DNA from: Nocardia sp. NBC_00416
GTDB lineage: Bacteria > Actinomycetota > Actinomycetes > Mycobacteriales > Mycobacteriaceae
Reading direction: 5' to 3'
Length of the DNA: 64,000 nt
Assembly (NCBI RefSeq): GCF_036032445.1
Contig: NZ_CP107932.1
Span: 5,706,501-5,770,500, forward strand
Shown: positions 1-8,378 of the stretch, one piece after another
Position numbering within the stretch: the stretch's first letter is position 1
Layout of the letters: every line of letters begins with the position of its first letter
Position numbers and translations under genes: made by a program
The notes under the pieces: generated by a model
Database searches by the model: none
Seen by the model: only the letters and a program-made list of their open reading frames with translations
What the model was told of the DNA's origin: nothing

Positions 1-55
1 ACAGCAGGCCGACCGTGGTCAGCCGCGGGTCGTCGAGGAGTTCGCGCGCAGCCAT
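1..55 (-). CDS. N-terminal end of a possible MarR-type regulator (partial)
   Basis: Only the first 18 codons lie in the window; the gene runs off the left edge. They read MAARELLDDPRLTTVGLL, starting at an ATG at 55-53. A short acidic start followed by a leucine-rich helix of this kind is common at the beginning of winged-helix regulators such as MarR proteins, but 18 residues cannot prove the family. Good codon bias supports real coding sequence. Confidence 0.4.
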   Translation of the reverse strand, partial: MAARELLDDPRLTTVGLL

Positions 56-243
56 GGTCTGAACCTATCTGGCCCGTCTGCTCCGGTATCGGCCGGAATG
101 CCGGTGGCAAAGCCCTCTACCTGCCGAGTTCGATCCCGAGCTGTCGGCCCACGGGACCTTCGACAGCCCTGATCCGGTGCTGGAGTGCCGAACTCGCCGA
201 CCGGTCACGCGGGGTCCCCCGCGTGACCGATCCGCGCGCCGGA

Positions 244-858
244 TCAGTGGCCTGGCCGGCGACCCAGGTACCGGAGCAGCTGGTCGGTACTGGTGCCGTC
301 CCGGCCTTCGACGATCGCGCCGTACGCGCCCCAGTCGCGCAGGGGTTCGATGCGGCCGCGCGCGGCGGTGAGGATGGGAGCCGCGAGATCATCGGTCAAC
401 GGTGACGTCTGTCCGGTGGCGACGGCGATGTCCCAGGCGTGCACGGCCGCGTCCAGCGCGCACAGCACCGCGGCGATGGGGGTGGGCAGCGGTCCGAAGG
501 GGAGCGGGGTGGGGACGGTTTCGGTGTCGTCGGCGACGGTCGACCACGCTGTCGCGGTCTCCGCCAAGGCGACGGCGACCAGGGAGACGGGTCCGTCGGC
601 GATATCTCCGGGCGGGGAGAAGGGGTCGTAGGCGGGGCCGGCGCCCACGCCGAGGGCCGCGGCGAAGGCGCGTTGGTCGGCGGCGGCGTGCTCGGCCACC
701 TGTGCGACATTCCATTCCGCGCACGGGGTGGCGAGCTGCCACTGGCCCGGTTCGACTCCGGCGATCACCGACCGCAGGGCGTCGTGCGCGGCGGTCAGCA
801 CATCCCGCCAGATCGGCGCGAGCTGGGCGGTGGCGTCGGGCGCGGTGGTGATTTCCAT
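244..858 (-). CDS. TIGR03086-type metal-binding DinB-like protein
   Basis: A 204-residue protein of the maleylpyruvate isomerase N-terminal/TIGR03086 group, a DinB-like four-helix fold with a metal-binding His triad. The signature TPCAEWNVAQVAEHAA near residue 45 carries the conserved Trp and His, and a second His lies in the AVHAWDIAVATG stretch. I chose ATG 858 because GAGAGG sits just upstream; a 13-codon longer start exists. No mycothiol-dependent partner is adjacent, so the substrate is unknown. It is divergent from the WYL regulator at 955, which may control it (inference from position). Confidence 0.75.
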   Translation of the reverse strand: MEITTAPDATAQLAPIWRDVLTAAHDALRSVIAGVEPGQWQLATPCAEWNVAQVAEHAAADQRAFAAALGVGAGPAYDPFSPPGDIADGPVSLVAVALAETATAWSTVADDTETVPTPLPFGPLPTPIAAVLCALDAAVHAWDIAVATGQTSPLTDDLAAPILTAARGRIEPLRDWGAYGAIVEGRDGTSTDQLLRYLGRRPGH

Positions 859-954
859 TGTCTTGCCTCTCGGTTGTTCCGGCGTTGAACTCAGCATATG
901 GCCCTATTAGGCTCATTTCGTTCCTGATTACCGCTCCGGTGCGAAAGAGGATTT

Positions 955-1911
955 GTGACCGCCACCACCACGACCCGCGTGCTCCGGTTGTTGTCGCTGC
1001 TCCAGGACCGCGCCTATACCGGACCCGAACTCGCCCAACGCCTCGGAATCACCGGCCGCACCCTGCGCCAGGACATCGCCCGCCTGCGTGACCTCGGTTA
1101 TCCGGTGCACGCCACCCGGGGCCCGGTCGGCGGCTACCGCCTGGGGCACGGCGCCACCATGCCGCCGCTGCTGCTCGACGACGACGAAGCGATCGCCGTA
1201 GCGGTCGCGGTCGGTCTGGCCGAGGACGGGTCCACCGGTATCGCCGATATCGACCAGAGCGTGAAACGCGCCCTGGCCAAACTGGAGCGAATCCTGCCGA
1301 AACGGTTGCAGCGCACCGTGAACGCGTTACGCGAAACCACCGCGGTGGGCCCGGCGACCACCGGTTCCCGCGAACCGGACGCGCCGGTACCCGCGGAAAC
1401 TCTGGCGACGATCGCCGCCGCCATCCGGGCCGCCCGGGTTCTCGAACTCGACGGCAACCACGTGGAGCCGTACCGCCTGGTCAGCTGGCAGCGGCGCTGG
1501 TACCTGGTCGGCTATGACCTGGACGGTCATATCTGGCGGGCTTTTCCGGTGGCCGACCGGCGCCGGGTCGTGCCGGGCACGCGGCGATTCGCGGCGCGGA
1601 CGCTGCCCGAACACGATCTGGTGGCCTTCGTGCTGCGGGAGATCGCATCCGCGGGCTGGAAGGTGCACGCCCGGGTCACTGTGCTGGCGCCCGCGCAGAT
1701 CGTGCTCGCCCGGATCAACCCCGCGGTCGGGGTGGTGGAACCGGTCGACGACAGCTCCTGTGTGCTGATCACCGGCGCGGACGCGATGGAGACCCTCGCC
1801 ATCTATCTGAGCATGCTGATGATGGACTTCCGCATCGACGGTCCGCCGGAGCTGGTGGACCATATCCGCACGCTGGGGCGGCGCTACCGGGAGGCGGTCG
1901 CACATCTGTGA
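955..1911 (+). CDS. WYL-domain transcriptional regulator with DeoR-type HTH
   Basis: A 318-residue YafY-like regulator. Residues 5-65 form a DeoR-type helix-turn-helix (LAQRLGITGRTLRQDIARLR). A linker follows, then the WYL domain at about residues 160-240, with the signature RWYLVGYDLD and the downstream WRAFPVADRR segment. The C-terminal WCX-like part covers the last 90 residues. It starts at GTG 955 behind AAAGAGG. WYL proteins sense small ligands or nucleic acid and can activate or repress; the ligand cannot be read here. The divergent DinB-like gene is a plausible target, separated by 96 bases. Confidence 0.85.
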   Translation: MTATTTTRVLRLLSLLQDRAYTGPELAQRLGITGRTLRQDIARLRDLGYPVHATRGPVGGYRLGHGATMPPLLLDDDEAIAVAVAVGLAEDGSTGIADIDQSVKRALAKLERILPKRLQRTVNALRETTAVGPATTGSREPDAPVPAETLATIAAAIRAARVLELDGNHVEPYRLVSWQRRWYLVGYDLDGHIWRAFPVADRRRVVPGTRRFAARTLPEHDLVAFVLREIASAGWKVHARVTVLAPAQIVLARINPAVGVVEPVDDSSCVLITGADAMETLAIYLSMLMMDFRIDGPPELVDHIRTLGRRYREAVAHL

Positions 1912-2030
1912 CCTTACGAATCCTGCGCGATGGGCCGTCGTGGGTGGAGCTCGACGGTCCTACTGTGCTGGACCGAACGCGGGCGGCTATCTCGACTCCG
2001 CTCCTGGCCGATAGCTCCCGGATTCCTTAG
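1908..2030 (+). CDS. Short ORF, possibly a gene remnant
   Basis: A 40-codon frame starting at a GTG that overlaps the stop of the WYL gene (GTGA junction) and ending inside the inverted repeat at 2024-2047. The translation (RILRDGPSWVELDGPTVLDR and on) has normal codon bias and looks like the start of a longer protein. It stops abruptly before the ATPase gene. It may be a small translationally coupled gene or a 5' fragment left after an insertion brought in the ATPase. I do not recognise the family. Confidence 0.35.
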   Translation: MTLRILRDGPSWVELDGPTVLDRTRAAISTPLLADSSRIP

Positions 2031-2047
2031 GAGTATCCTCCTAAGGA
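2024..2047. promoter_or_regulatory. Perfect 10-bp inverted repeat upstream of the ATPase gene
   Basis: Arms TCCTTAGGAG and CTCCTAAGGA pair perfectly around a TATC spacer, ending 30 bases before the GTG at 2078. A related half, GTCCTAA, follows at 2053-2059. A short symmetric site here is best read as a protein-binding operator; the spacer is rather short for a terminator and there is no T-run. The binding protein is unknown. Confidence 0.6.
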
Positions 2048-2077
2048 GTGTAGTCCTAACAGTCTGGAGGTTCGGCC

Positions 2078-3559
2078 GTGGCCGTCAAACCGGAGCAGTT
2101 GTTCGACCGAGTCGTGGAATGGGACGCACTGGTTTCCTTCGCGACCAGGCCCATAGCTTCTGCGCAACTGGGCATCGTCAGCGGCCGGCGGCGGATGGGC
2201 AAGACGTATCTACTGCGAGCGTTGGTCGAGCGGTTGGGTGGTTTCTATTTCGGGGCTACCACGGCCACGGGGCAAGAGTCGCTGCGGCAATTCGGCGCCG
2301 CGCTGTCCGACTTCACCGGCGCCGAGGTTCCGATTTCCTTCGAGAACTGGGATCACGCGATCACATACATGTTCGGCCTGGGCGCCGGAAATCGAGCCGA
2401 GAGCCCGACGCTGGTAGTCATCGACGAGTTCCCGTACCTGGTCAGGGCGGTACCTGAACTGCCCTCCTTGATTCAGCGGGAAATCGACCGCTATCAGACC
2501 GAGTCCAGCGGTATCCGGATGTTGCTGTGCGGCTCGGCGATGTCGGTCATGGGCGGGCTGTTGGCCAGCAGCGCACCACTGCGCGGCCGAGCGCAGTTGG
2601 AGTTGGTGGTACGGCCTTTCGGGTACCGGGACGCCGCGAAATTCTGGGGTGTGGCGCGCGACCCCGCATTGGCTGTCCGGCTACACGCCGTGCTGGGTGG
2701 GACACCCGCATATCGCCGTCAGTTCCTGGCCGACGATGTCCCCGCTTCGGTGGCCGAGTTCGACTCTTGGCTGTGCCGAACTGTGCTGTCACCGCTGAGT
2801 CCACTATTTCGGGAGGCGCGATATCTCCTCGCCGAGGAAGCGGAGATCCGGGACACCGCCCTATATCACTCCGTTCTGGCTGCCGTAGCTCAGGGCAATA
2901 GCACGCGTGGTGGAATTGCCGGCTACATCGGCCGGAAGGCGGTGGACATCTCCCATCCACTCACCGTGCTGGAGGATTGCCACCTCCTGGTCCGGGAGCC
3001 GGACATGTTCCGGTCCGGGAAATCGCTCTACCGAATTGCCGAGCCGCTGATCACCTTCTACGAGGCGATCATGCGTCCGGCCTGGGCACGGTTGGAGAGC
3101 GGCCAGGCCGAACAGGTCTGGGCACGTTCGGCGGAACGCTTCTCCGCGCAGGTCGCCGGTCCGCATTTCGAGGCGATATGCCGCGAGTTCGTATTGAGGG
3201 ACGGCGTCGACCTACTCGGTTCCGACGCGGTGTTCGGGGACATAGGTTGTGGGGTCGTCACGGATTCGAAGACACGCCAACAGATTCAGGTCGATGTCGC
3301 GGTGAGACAGGCAGGAAGTGGCGGTCGGCGGGCAGCGGTATCGCTGATCGGTGAGTCGAAGTGGGGGGTGACGATGGGTGTGAACCATCTCGATCGACTG
3401 GTACGAGCTCGGGAGCTGCTGGCCGGCGCCGGCCTGGATGTCTCGGGATGCCGTCTCGCGTGTTTCAGCGGTGCCGGTTTCAGCACCTCGCTGCGCGAGC
3501 GTGCGGCCCTGGACTCGGATGTATTGCTCATCGGATTACCCGAGCTGTACGGACAATAG
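2078..3559 (+). CDS. AAA ATPase of the archaeal-ATPase/DUF234 family
   Basis: A 493-residue protein. The N-terminal P-loop domain has Walker A SGRRRMGKTYLL near residue 35 and Walker B TLVVIDEFPYL near residue 112. A helical region follows, and the C-terminal domain (about 330-490) resembles the DUF234 or restriction-endonuclease-like part of this family: acidic residues in QIQVDVAV and a GESKWG motif close to the D-x(n)-E-x-K pattern. These proteins are scattered, mobile and poorly characterised; a role in DNA binding, cleavage or defence is only suggested. It is a single gene with its own inverted-repeat promoter. Codon bias is weaker than in the neighbours, which fits acquisition by transfer. 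Confidence 0.75.
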   Translation: MAVKPEQLFDRVVEWDALVSFATRPIASAQLGIVSGRRRMGKTYLLRALVERLGGFYFGATTATGQESLRQFGAALSDFTGAEVPISFENWDHAITYMFGLGAGNRAESPTLVVIDEFPYLVRAVPELPSLIQREIDRYQTESSGIRMLLCGSAMSVMGGLLASSAPLRGRAQLELVVRPFGYRDAAKFWGVARDPALAVRLHAVLGGTPAYRRQFLADDVPASVAEFDSWLCRTVLSPLSPLFREARYLLAEEAEIRDTALYHSVLAAVAQGNSTRGGIAGYIGRKAVDISHPLTVLEDCHLLVREPDMFRSGKSLYRIAEPLITFYEAIMRPAWARLESGQAEQVWARSAERFSAQVAGPHFEAICREFVLRDGVDLLGSDAVFGDIGCGVVTDSKTRQQIQVDVAVRQAGSGGRRAAVSLIGESKWGVTMGVNHLDRLVRARELLAGAGLDVSGCRLACFSGAGFSTSLRERAALDSDVLLIGLPELYGQ

Positions 3560-3632
3560 CGGGTTCGCTCGACCCGCGGCCTGCCCGCGGCTCGCCGGCT
3601 GCCCGGTTCCGCTGCGCCCGGGCGGACCGCGC

Positions 3633-4736
3633 TCAGGCGACGACTTCCGCGAGGGTGGGATAGTCGGTGTACCCCTCGGGGCCGCCCACGTACATCAGGT
3701 GCGCGTCGCGGATTTCGTTCAGGGTCGCGCCGATACGGAGGCGTTGGACCAGGTCCGGGTTGGCGAGGAAGGCACGGCCCAGGGCGATCAGGTCGGCTCC
3801 GGCGGCGAGCAACCGCTCCGCCTCCCGCTCGATCGCCGCGGGGTCGCGCGCGTCACCCGATTTCGCGGGGTTGGCGATGAGAACGCCGGGCCAGATATCC
3901 CGGAGCCGCCGCAACAGCGGATCGTCCGAGTCGATACGAACAATGTGCAGGTAGGCCAGGTTCCGATCGGCGAGCGCGGTGACGAGCGCCGGGTAGATGG
4001 CCGCGGTATCGCCTTCCGCTATTCCATTGACGGGGTTCGCCGGGGAGATGCGCAGCCCCACCCGCTCCGGGCCGATGGCCGCGGCGACCGCTTCGACGAC
4101 TTCGATCGTGAAACGGATCCGGTTCTCGACCGGACCGCCGTAGGCGTCGGTACGGCGATTGGTGTTCTCGGCCAGGAACTGGTGCAGCAGATAACCGTTC
4201 GCGCTGTGTACCTCCACACCCGCGAAACCGGCGGCGACCGCGTTGCGGGCGGCGGTGACGAAATCGTCCACGGTCGCGTGGATCTCGCCGACCGTGAGCT
4301 CTCGGGGCGTCACCGCCGCTTGATGCCCGGACGGTGTGTGAACCGTCTCGGGCAGTGGGATCGGTGACGGGGCGACCGGTACGAGGCCGCTGTTGTCGGG
4401 ATGTCCGACGCGGCCGCCGTGCTGCAGTTGCAGGAACATCCGGCCCCCGGCCTCCCGTACGGCGTCGGTGACGCGCCGCCAGCCCGCGATGTGGGCGTCG
4501 CGGTAGATGCCGGGGATATTGGCGTAGGTCTGGCCCACCTGATTCGGGGTCGCGGCCTCGGCGATGATGAGGCCCGCACCGGCCCGCTGGGCGTAGTAGG
4601 TCGCCATCAGGTCGGACGGGGTGCCGTCGGCGCCGGCGCGGTTACGGGTCAGCGGGGCCATCACCAGGCGATGCGACAGTTCGAGGTCGCCGATGCGGGC
4701 CGGGGTGAATAGAACGCCGTGCGCTGTGGTTGTCAT
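3633..4736 (-). CDS. Old yellow enzyme family NADH:flavin oxidoreductase
   Basis: A 367-residue FMN-dependent ene-reductase, the usual OYE length. It starts LFTPARIGDLELSHRLVMAP, holds the substrate-binding His and Asn in VHSANGYLLHQFL (about residue 176), continues with the typical NRRTDAYGGPVENR segment, and closes the barrel with the FMN-phosphate site ALGRAFLANPDLV. It would reduce activated C=C bonds of quinones or enals with NAD(P)H. It is divergent from a MerR gene and carries a MerR-type dyad in its promoter, so induction by an electrophile or xenobiotic is likely (inference). Confidence 0.9.
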   Translation of the reverse strand: MTTTAHGVLFTPARIGDLELSHRLVMAPLTRNRAGADGTPSDLMATYYAQRAGAGLIIAEAATPNQVGQTYANIPGIYRDAHIAGWRRVTDAVREAGGRMFLQLQHGGRVGHPDNSGLVPVAPSPIPLPETVHTPSGHQAAVTPRELTVGEIHATVDDFVTAARNAVAAGFAGVEVHSANGYLLHQFLAENTNRRTDAYGGPVENRIRFTIEVVEAVAAAIGPERVGLRISPANPVNGIAEGDTAAIYPALVTALADRNLAYLHIVRIDSDDPLLRRLRDIWPGVLIANPAKSGDARDPAAIEREAERLLAAGADLIALGRAFLANPDLVQRLRIGATLNEIRDAHLMYVGGPEGYTDYPTLAEVVA

Positions 4737-4751
4737 GGCTGGACGGTAAGA

Positions 4752-4769
4752 CCTGACATTGATGTGAGG
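4752..4769. promoter_or_regulatory. MerR-type dyad between the OYE and MerR genes
   Basis: CCTGACAT and ATGTGAGG form a near-perfect dyad (one mismatch) around TG in the 65-bp divergent gap. On the minus strand a TTGAAC hexamer lies at its upstream edge, as expected for a MerR-activated promoter where the dyad fills a long -35 to -10 spacer. Confidence 0.6.
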
Positions 4770-4801
4770 TTCAAGCCCTAGGGTGATATTGCGAGGTGAG
4801 A

Positions 4802-5179
4802 ATGCGAATCGGAGAGCTGGCGCAGCGCACCGGGGTCAGTGAACGATCACTGCGCTACTACGAGGAGCAGCGGCTGCTGGCCGCCGACCGAACACCGGGT
4901 GGGCATCGCGACTACCCGGAACCGGCGGTGGACCGCGTGATCCATATCCAGGAACTGTTCGCGGCCGGGTTGTGCAGCAAGAAGATCGTGCAGATCCTGC
5001 CCTGCCTGCGCGATACCGATGGCGGCGCCGCTGAATCCGCGACACCGGAGCTGGTGGGTGAGCTGCAAGTCGAGCGTGCGCGGATCAATCGGATGATCGC
5101 CGACCTCCTTCGGTCCCGTGACGTACTCGACGAGGTGATCGAGCGGGCCGGCGCGGGTTTCGCCGCGGCCAGGGTCTGA
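4802..5179 (+). CDS. MerR-family transcriptional regulator
   Basis: A 125-residue regulator beginning MRIGELAQRTGVSERSLRYY, the classic MerR winged helix with its RYYEEQRLL and GHRDYPEPAVDRV wing motifs. A coiled-coil dimerisation helix covers about residues 85-120. There is no Cys-rich metal site; the two Cys (LCSKK and PCLRD) lie in the middle helix, where redox or thiol sensing is possible. I chose ATG 4802 because GAGGTGAG precedes it; a GTG two codons upstream overlaps that site. Its likely target is the divergent OYE gene through the dyad at 4752-4769. Confidence 0.85.
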   Translation: MRIGELAQRTGVSERSLRYYEEQRLLAADRTPGGHRDYPEPAVDRVIHIQELFAAGLCSKKIVQILPCLRDTDGGAAESATPELVGELQVERARINRMIADLLRSRDVLDEVIERAGAGFAAARV

Positions 5180-5347
5180 GCCGGCCGGGTCGCGCTGATC
5201 GGCGCGACCACCACCGGCCGGTCGCGGGGTCGCGGATCGTCGACGACTCTGCCGCGCGCGAATATCGGGTCGCAAGTGCCCTCGTCGCGGGGACTGCCCG
5301 AGTTACACTCGGATCGCATGTTGTCCCCGGGGCGAGGACGGTTGCTC

Positions 5348-6130
5348 ATGGCATTCGCGAAGTGGGGGAAGGCGGTTCCGGGTGTCGCGGTGCTGCTGCT
5401 GGCGTTGACCGGATGCGTGGAATCCGCGGACGGCGGTGCGAATCCGGCTGTCTCTCCGCTCGGGGCGCCGCCGGGCAGTTCGGCGCAATCGACCTCGGCC
5501 ACGCCGATATCCGCGCCGACGGCGAGCCCGGTCGCGTCCGGAACGCCACCCACCGACAGCGCGTCCACGACCGACGTCGTGTCCTTGATCGCCGTCGACA
5601 CGGCAGGCCGGCCGATCAACGGGTTCACCCTGCCCGACGCCGAACTCACCGGTGAACTCGACTGCCGTGACGGCACTCCCAGTCGTTCCGCCGACACCCC
5701 GGGCATCTACCACTGCGGCGCATCCGCGGATATGGCCGATGTCTGCTGGCCGACACCGACCAGGACGGAACTGCTCTGCGCCGGCGATCCGTGGTTGCGT
5801 GAGCTGCGCCGTTACACGGTAGATCCGCCGCTCGAACCGATCGGGGCGACCGCGGACCCCGAGCCCTGGGCGCTCGACCTGGCCGACGGACGCACCTGTC
5901 GTATCCGGGTGGGCGGGGCGTGGGGCGGCCGATCCGACGGTCTGGTCGGCGCCTACTCCTGCACCGGGGGCGCCGAAGTCGTTCTACAACCGTCCGACGC
6001 ACGCACCGCGATCGACAGATCCGCCGGTGCCTGGCGGGTGGCGATGGGCGAACTCGGCGCCGGTGCGCCCGAGTTCCCGGCTCCGACGATGGTGGATGTG
6101 CGAACCGCCTATTTCGCCGCGGCGTCCTGA
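5348..6130 (+). CDS. Putative lipoprotein of unknown function
   Basis: A 260-residue secreted lipoprotein. From ATG 5348 the signal peptide has a charged start (AKWGK), a hydrophobic core and lipobox LALTGC, so Cys23 would be acylated. A Ser/Thr/Pro/Ala-rich linker of about 55 residues follows. The folded domain has paired Cys (GELDCRDG, YHCGASADMADVC, LLCAGD, RTCRI, YSCTGG), suggesting disulfides outside the membrane. I do not recognise the domain. Two in-frame upstream starts exist but add residues unlike a signal peptide. Confidence 0.7.
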   Translation: MAFAKWGKAVPGVAVLLLALTGCVESADGGANPAVSPLGAPPGSSAQSTSATPISAPTASPVASGTPPTDSASTTDVVSLIAVDTAGRPINGFTLPDAELTGELDCRDGTPSRSADTPGIYHCGASADMADVCWPTPTRTELLCAGDPWLRELRRYTVDPPLEPIGATADPEPWALDLADGRTCRIRVGGAWGGRSDGLVGAYSCTGGAEVVLQPSDARTAIDRSAGAWRVAMGELGAGAPEFPAPTMVDVRTAYFAAAS

Positions 6131-6264
6131 GTGGGACCGTCACGGTCGGCGAAGGTGCGGTCGGCCGGTATCAGCGTTTCCACAAATCGGCTTTCGATGC
6201 GATCCTCCGGGCCGGGGGGACGCCGGGGTCGGCCTGAACATGGATGCGGGCGGCGCCTGTTCGT

Positions 6265-6609
6265 TCACGCGTTCAGGTGCCCGAGCTTGATCGCCAGCAG
6301 GTTGCCGATCAGGACCGCGACGAACACGATCGCGAATCCTCGGTAGTTCACAACCCACAGCCCGATCGCGGCTCCGCCGAAAACAGCGATCTTGGTGGCA
6401 ACCGCGAGCAGTGGATGATCGGAGGTTGCGTTCGGGGCCGCGTACAGCCCCCAGGCGACTGCCGCGACAAGCGGCATCCCCACAGCTGCCAGAAGTTTCA
6501 CCGGCGTAGCGTCAGCGATCTTCCAGCCCCACAGTGCCAGCGCGCCGAGCGCCGTCAGTTCCAGTACGAAGGCCAACGTCAGGTTGGTCCATTTCCAGAT
6601 TTCCGCCAC
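6265..6609 (-). CDS. DUF2568/YrdB-like four-helix membrane protein
   Basis: A small integral membrane protein of 114 residues with four predicted helices (for example LTLAFVLELTALGALALWGW and IGLWVVNYRGFAIVFVAVLI), matching the YrdB/DUF2568 pattern. I chose GTG 6609 because AGGGAAG lies 8 bases upstream and WKWTNLTLAFVLEL is the usual start of the family; ATG 6627 is the alternative. Function unknown. A perfect inverted repeat lies 25 bases upstream of the start, so it is probably repressor-controlled. Confidence 0.7.
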   Translation of the reverse strand: MAEIWKWTNLTLAFVLELTALGALALWGWKIADATPVKLLAAVGMPLVAAVAWGLYAAPNATSDHPLLAVATKIAVFGGAAIGLWVVNYRGFAIVFVAVLIGNLLAIKLGHLNA

Positions 6610-6633
6610 GGCCAGCTCTTCCCTCATGGAGAG

Positions 6634-6657
6634 CAATGCTCTCATTTGAGAGCATTG
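6634..6657. promoter_or_regulatory. Perfect 10-bp inverted repeat upstream of the DUF2568 gene
   Basis: CAATGCTCTC and GAGAGCATTG surround ATTT, and a third copy of GAGAGCA precedes it at 6629-6635. The size and symmetry fit a MarR, PadR or TetR operator over the promoter of the minus-strand gene. No such regulator is adjacent, so it would act in trans. Confidence 0.6.
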
Positions 6658-6757
6658 TTGCACAGCGTGGCTTGCCGGTCCAGGGGGTGTCACCCTGCGG
6701 TGGCCGGGCAGAGTTATCGCACAGGGGAGATATTGATATCAATCGCGGCTCGCAGCG

Positions 6758-7384
6758 CTACAGCCAGGTGTCCAGGGTGGTGGTGGTGAGGAAGTGGTCC
6801 AGGTCGGCGCGCCAGGGGGCCGGGGTGGTCTTCTCCGGTTCGATGGCGGTGTACTGGCCGCGGTAGAACAGCAGCGGGCGGCCGTTCGTGGTCGCGGTGG
6901 TCTCCGCCATGGCCAGGACGCGCCCGATCACGATGAAGTGATCGCCGCCGTCGACCACACTGTCCACCCGGCATTCGATGGTGGCCAGCGAGTTGTCGAG
7001 CCGGGGCAGGCCGAGTTCGGAAGTGTGCCAATCGGTTCCGCCGAACTTGTCCGGCTCGCGGGAACCGAACGTCGCGCAGACCGCCTGCTGTTCCTCGGCC
7101 AGTACGTTCACGCAGAAGCGGCCGTTGGCCTCGATGGCCGCCCAGGAGCGGGAGCCCTTGGTCGGGCAGAACAGCACCAGCGGAGGCTCGAGGGAGAGGG
7201 CGGCGAAGGACTGGCAGGCGAAGCCGATGGGGGTGTCGCCGTCGGTGCAGGTGGTGATCACCGTGATACCGGTGCAGAACTGTCCGAGAATGTTGCGGAA
7301 CTGCCGGGGGTCGATGGTGGCCTGGTCGGTGGTCGCCGCGTCGGTGGCGCCGTCCGCCGGGTCCGCTGGTGCCGTCACGTTCAT
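6758..7384 (-). CDS. hsaB: HsaB, flavin reductase of the 3-HSA monooxygenase
   Basis: A 208-residue flavin reductase-like protein. It supplies reduced FMN to HsaA for hydroxylation of 3-HSA in the aromatised A ring. The FMN-binding core is visible in RNILGQFCTGITVITT, GFACQSFAALSLEPPLVLFC and RFCVNVLAEEQQ, as in split-barrel two-component reductases. An N-terminal tail of about 25 Ala/Asp/Thr residues is variable. It is the last gene of the hsaA-hsaD-hsaC-hsaB run, but a hairpin separates it from hsaC by about 90 bases, so its expression may be reduced relative to the upstream genes. Confidence 0.93.
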   Translation of the reverse strand: MNVTAPADPADGATDAATTDQATIDPRQFRNILGQFCTGITVITTCTDGDTPIGFACQSFAALSLEPPLVLFCPTKGSRSWAAIEANGRFCVNVLAEEQQAVCATFGSREPDKFGGTDWHTSELGLPRLDNSLATIECRVDSVVDGGDHFIVIGRVLAMAETTATTNGRPLLFYRGQYTAIEPEKTTPAPWRADLDHFLTTTTLDTWL

Positions 7385-7436
7385 ACCGTCCTCGCCTCGT
7401 ACTGGAGCTGCCGGCGGGCGGACCGCCGGATATCAG

Positions 7437-7469
7437 CCGTGCCCGGTGCGAGTATCGCACCGGGCACGG
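7437..7469 (-). terminator. Hairpin between hsaC and hsaB
   Basis: CCGTGCCCGGTGCG and CGCACCGGGCACGG pair perfectly (14 bp) around a five-base loop, starting 8 bases after the hsaC stop. A smaller hairpin (CCGGCGG/CCGCCGG, 7411-7429) follows. There is no clear T-run; it could attenuate or stabilise the operon mRNA. Confidence 0.6.
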
Positions 7470-7476
7470 CCGGAGA

Positions 7477-8376
7477 TCACTTGAAACCCACGGAGAAGTC
7501 GTGGCCCCACAGGCTCACCGCGGTGGATTCTCGGGCTGTCCAGCGGTGGTCGTCGACTTCCAGCCCTTCACAGCCGAATTCGATATCGAATCCGCCCGGG
7601 GTCTTCATATAGAACGACAGCATCTTGTCGTTGATATGGCGGCCGAGGGTGGCCGACATCTTCACCTTCTTGCGCATCGCCCGGTCCAGGCACAGGCCGA
7701 CATCGTCGGAGTTCTCGACCTCGACCATGAGATGCACGATCCCGGTCGGGTTGGGCAGCGGCATGAACGCCAGCGCGTGGTGGCGGGGGTTACAGCCGTA
7801 GAACCGCAGCCAGGCCGGATCCCCGTCGGAGGGGCGGCCCACCAGTTCCGGCGGCAACCGCATGGAATCACGCAGCCGGAATCCCAGTACGTCCTGGTAG
7901 AACGCCTGCGCCGCGGCGTCGTCGGTACAGGTCAGCACGACGTGCCCGAGGCCCTGCTCCGCGGTGACGAATTTGTGGCCGTAGGGGCTGACGAACCGTC
8001 GGCCGAGGTACTGGGCGCCGTAGAACGCCTCGAGGGTGTTCTCGGAGGGATCCTGGAACCGGATCATTCCCTCGACGCGGCGTTCGGCGAGCTCCTCCTT
8101 GGTGCCCTCCTCGAAGGTCACCCCGGCCTTGTCCAGCGACTCCCGCAGCCGTTGCAGCGCCGGGCCGTCGGTGACCTCCCAGCCGGAGACCAGCAGCCGG
8201 TCCTGCTCGCCCGGCACGATCACCAGACGCGCGGCGAAATCGTCCATGCGCAGGTAGAGCGCATCGGGATCGGCGCCGCTGCCCTCCATCATGCCGAGCA
8301 CTTTCAGCCCGTACTCGCGCCAGGCCGCCATATCGGTGGCTGCTATGCGCATGTACCCGAGTGCCTTGATACTCAT
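7477..8376 (-). CDS. hsaC: HsaC, 3,4-DHSA extradiol dioxygenase
   Basis: A 299-residue type I extradiol dioxygenase that cleaves the catechol 3,4-DHSA in the meta position during cholesterol ring degradation. Two VOC-type domains are present. The Fe(II) ligands are recognisable in the C-terminal half as His in GLGHVVL, His in GIVHLMVE and Glu in GFDIEFGCE. I set the start at ATG 8376 (MSIKALGYM) because GGAG lies 8 bases upstream; the ATG at 8382 would sit on top of the ribosome site. hsaD ends just upstream, so the two genes are tightly coupled. Confidence 0.95.
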   Translation of the reverse strand: MSIKALGYMRIAATDMAAWREYGLKVLGMMEGSGADPDALYLRMDDFAARLVIVPGEQDRLLVSGWEVTDGPALQRLRESLDKAGVTFEEGTKEELAERRVEGMIRFQDPSENTLEAFYGAQYLGRRFVSPYGHKFVTAEQGLGHVVLTCTDDAAAQAFYQDVLGFRLRDSMRLPPELVGRPSDGDPAWLRFYGCNPRHHALAFMPLPNPTGIVHLMVEVENSDDVGLCLDRAMRKKVKMSATLGRHINDKMLSFYMKTPGGFDIEFGCEGLEVDDHRWTARESTAVSLWGHDFSVGFK

Positions 8377-8378
8377 CG

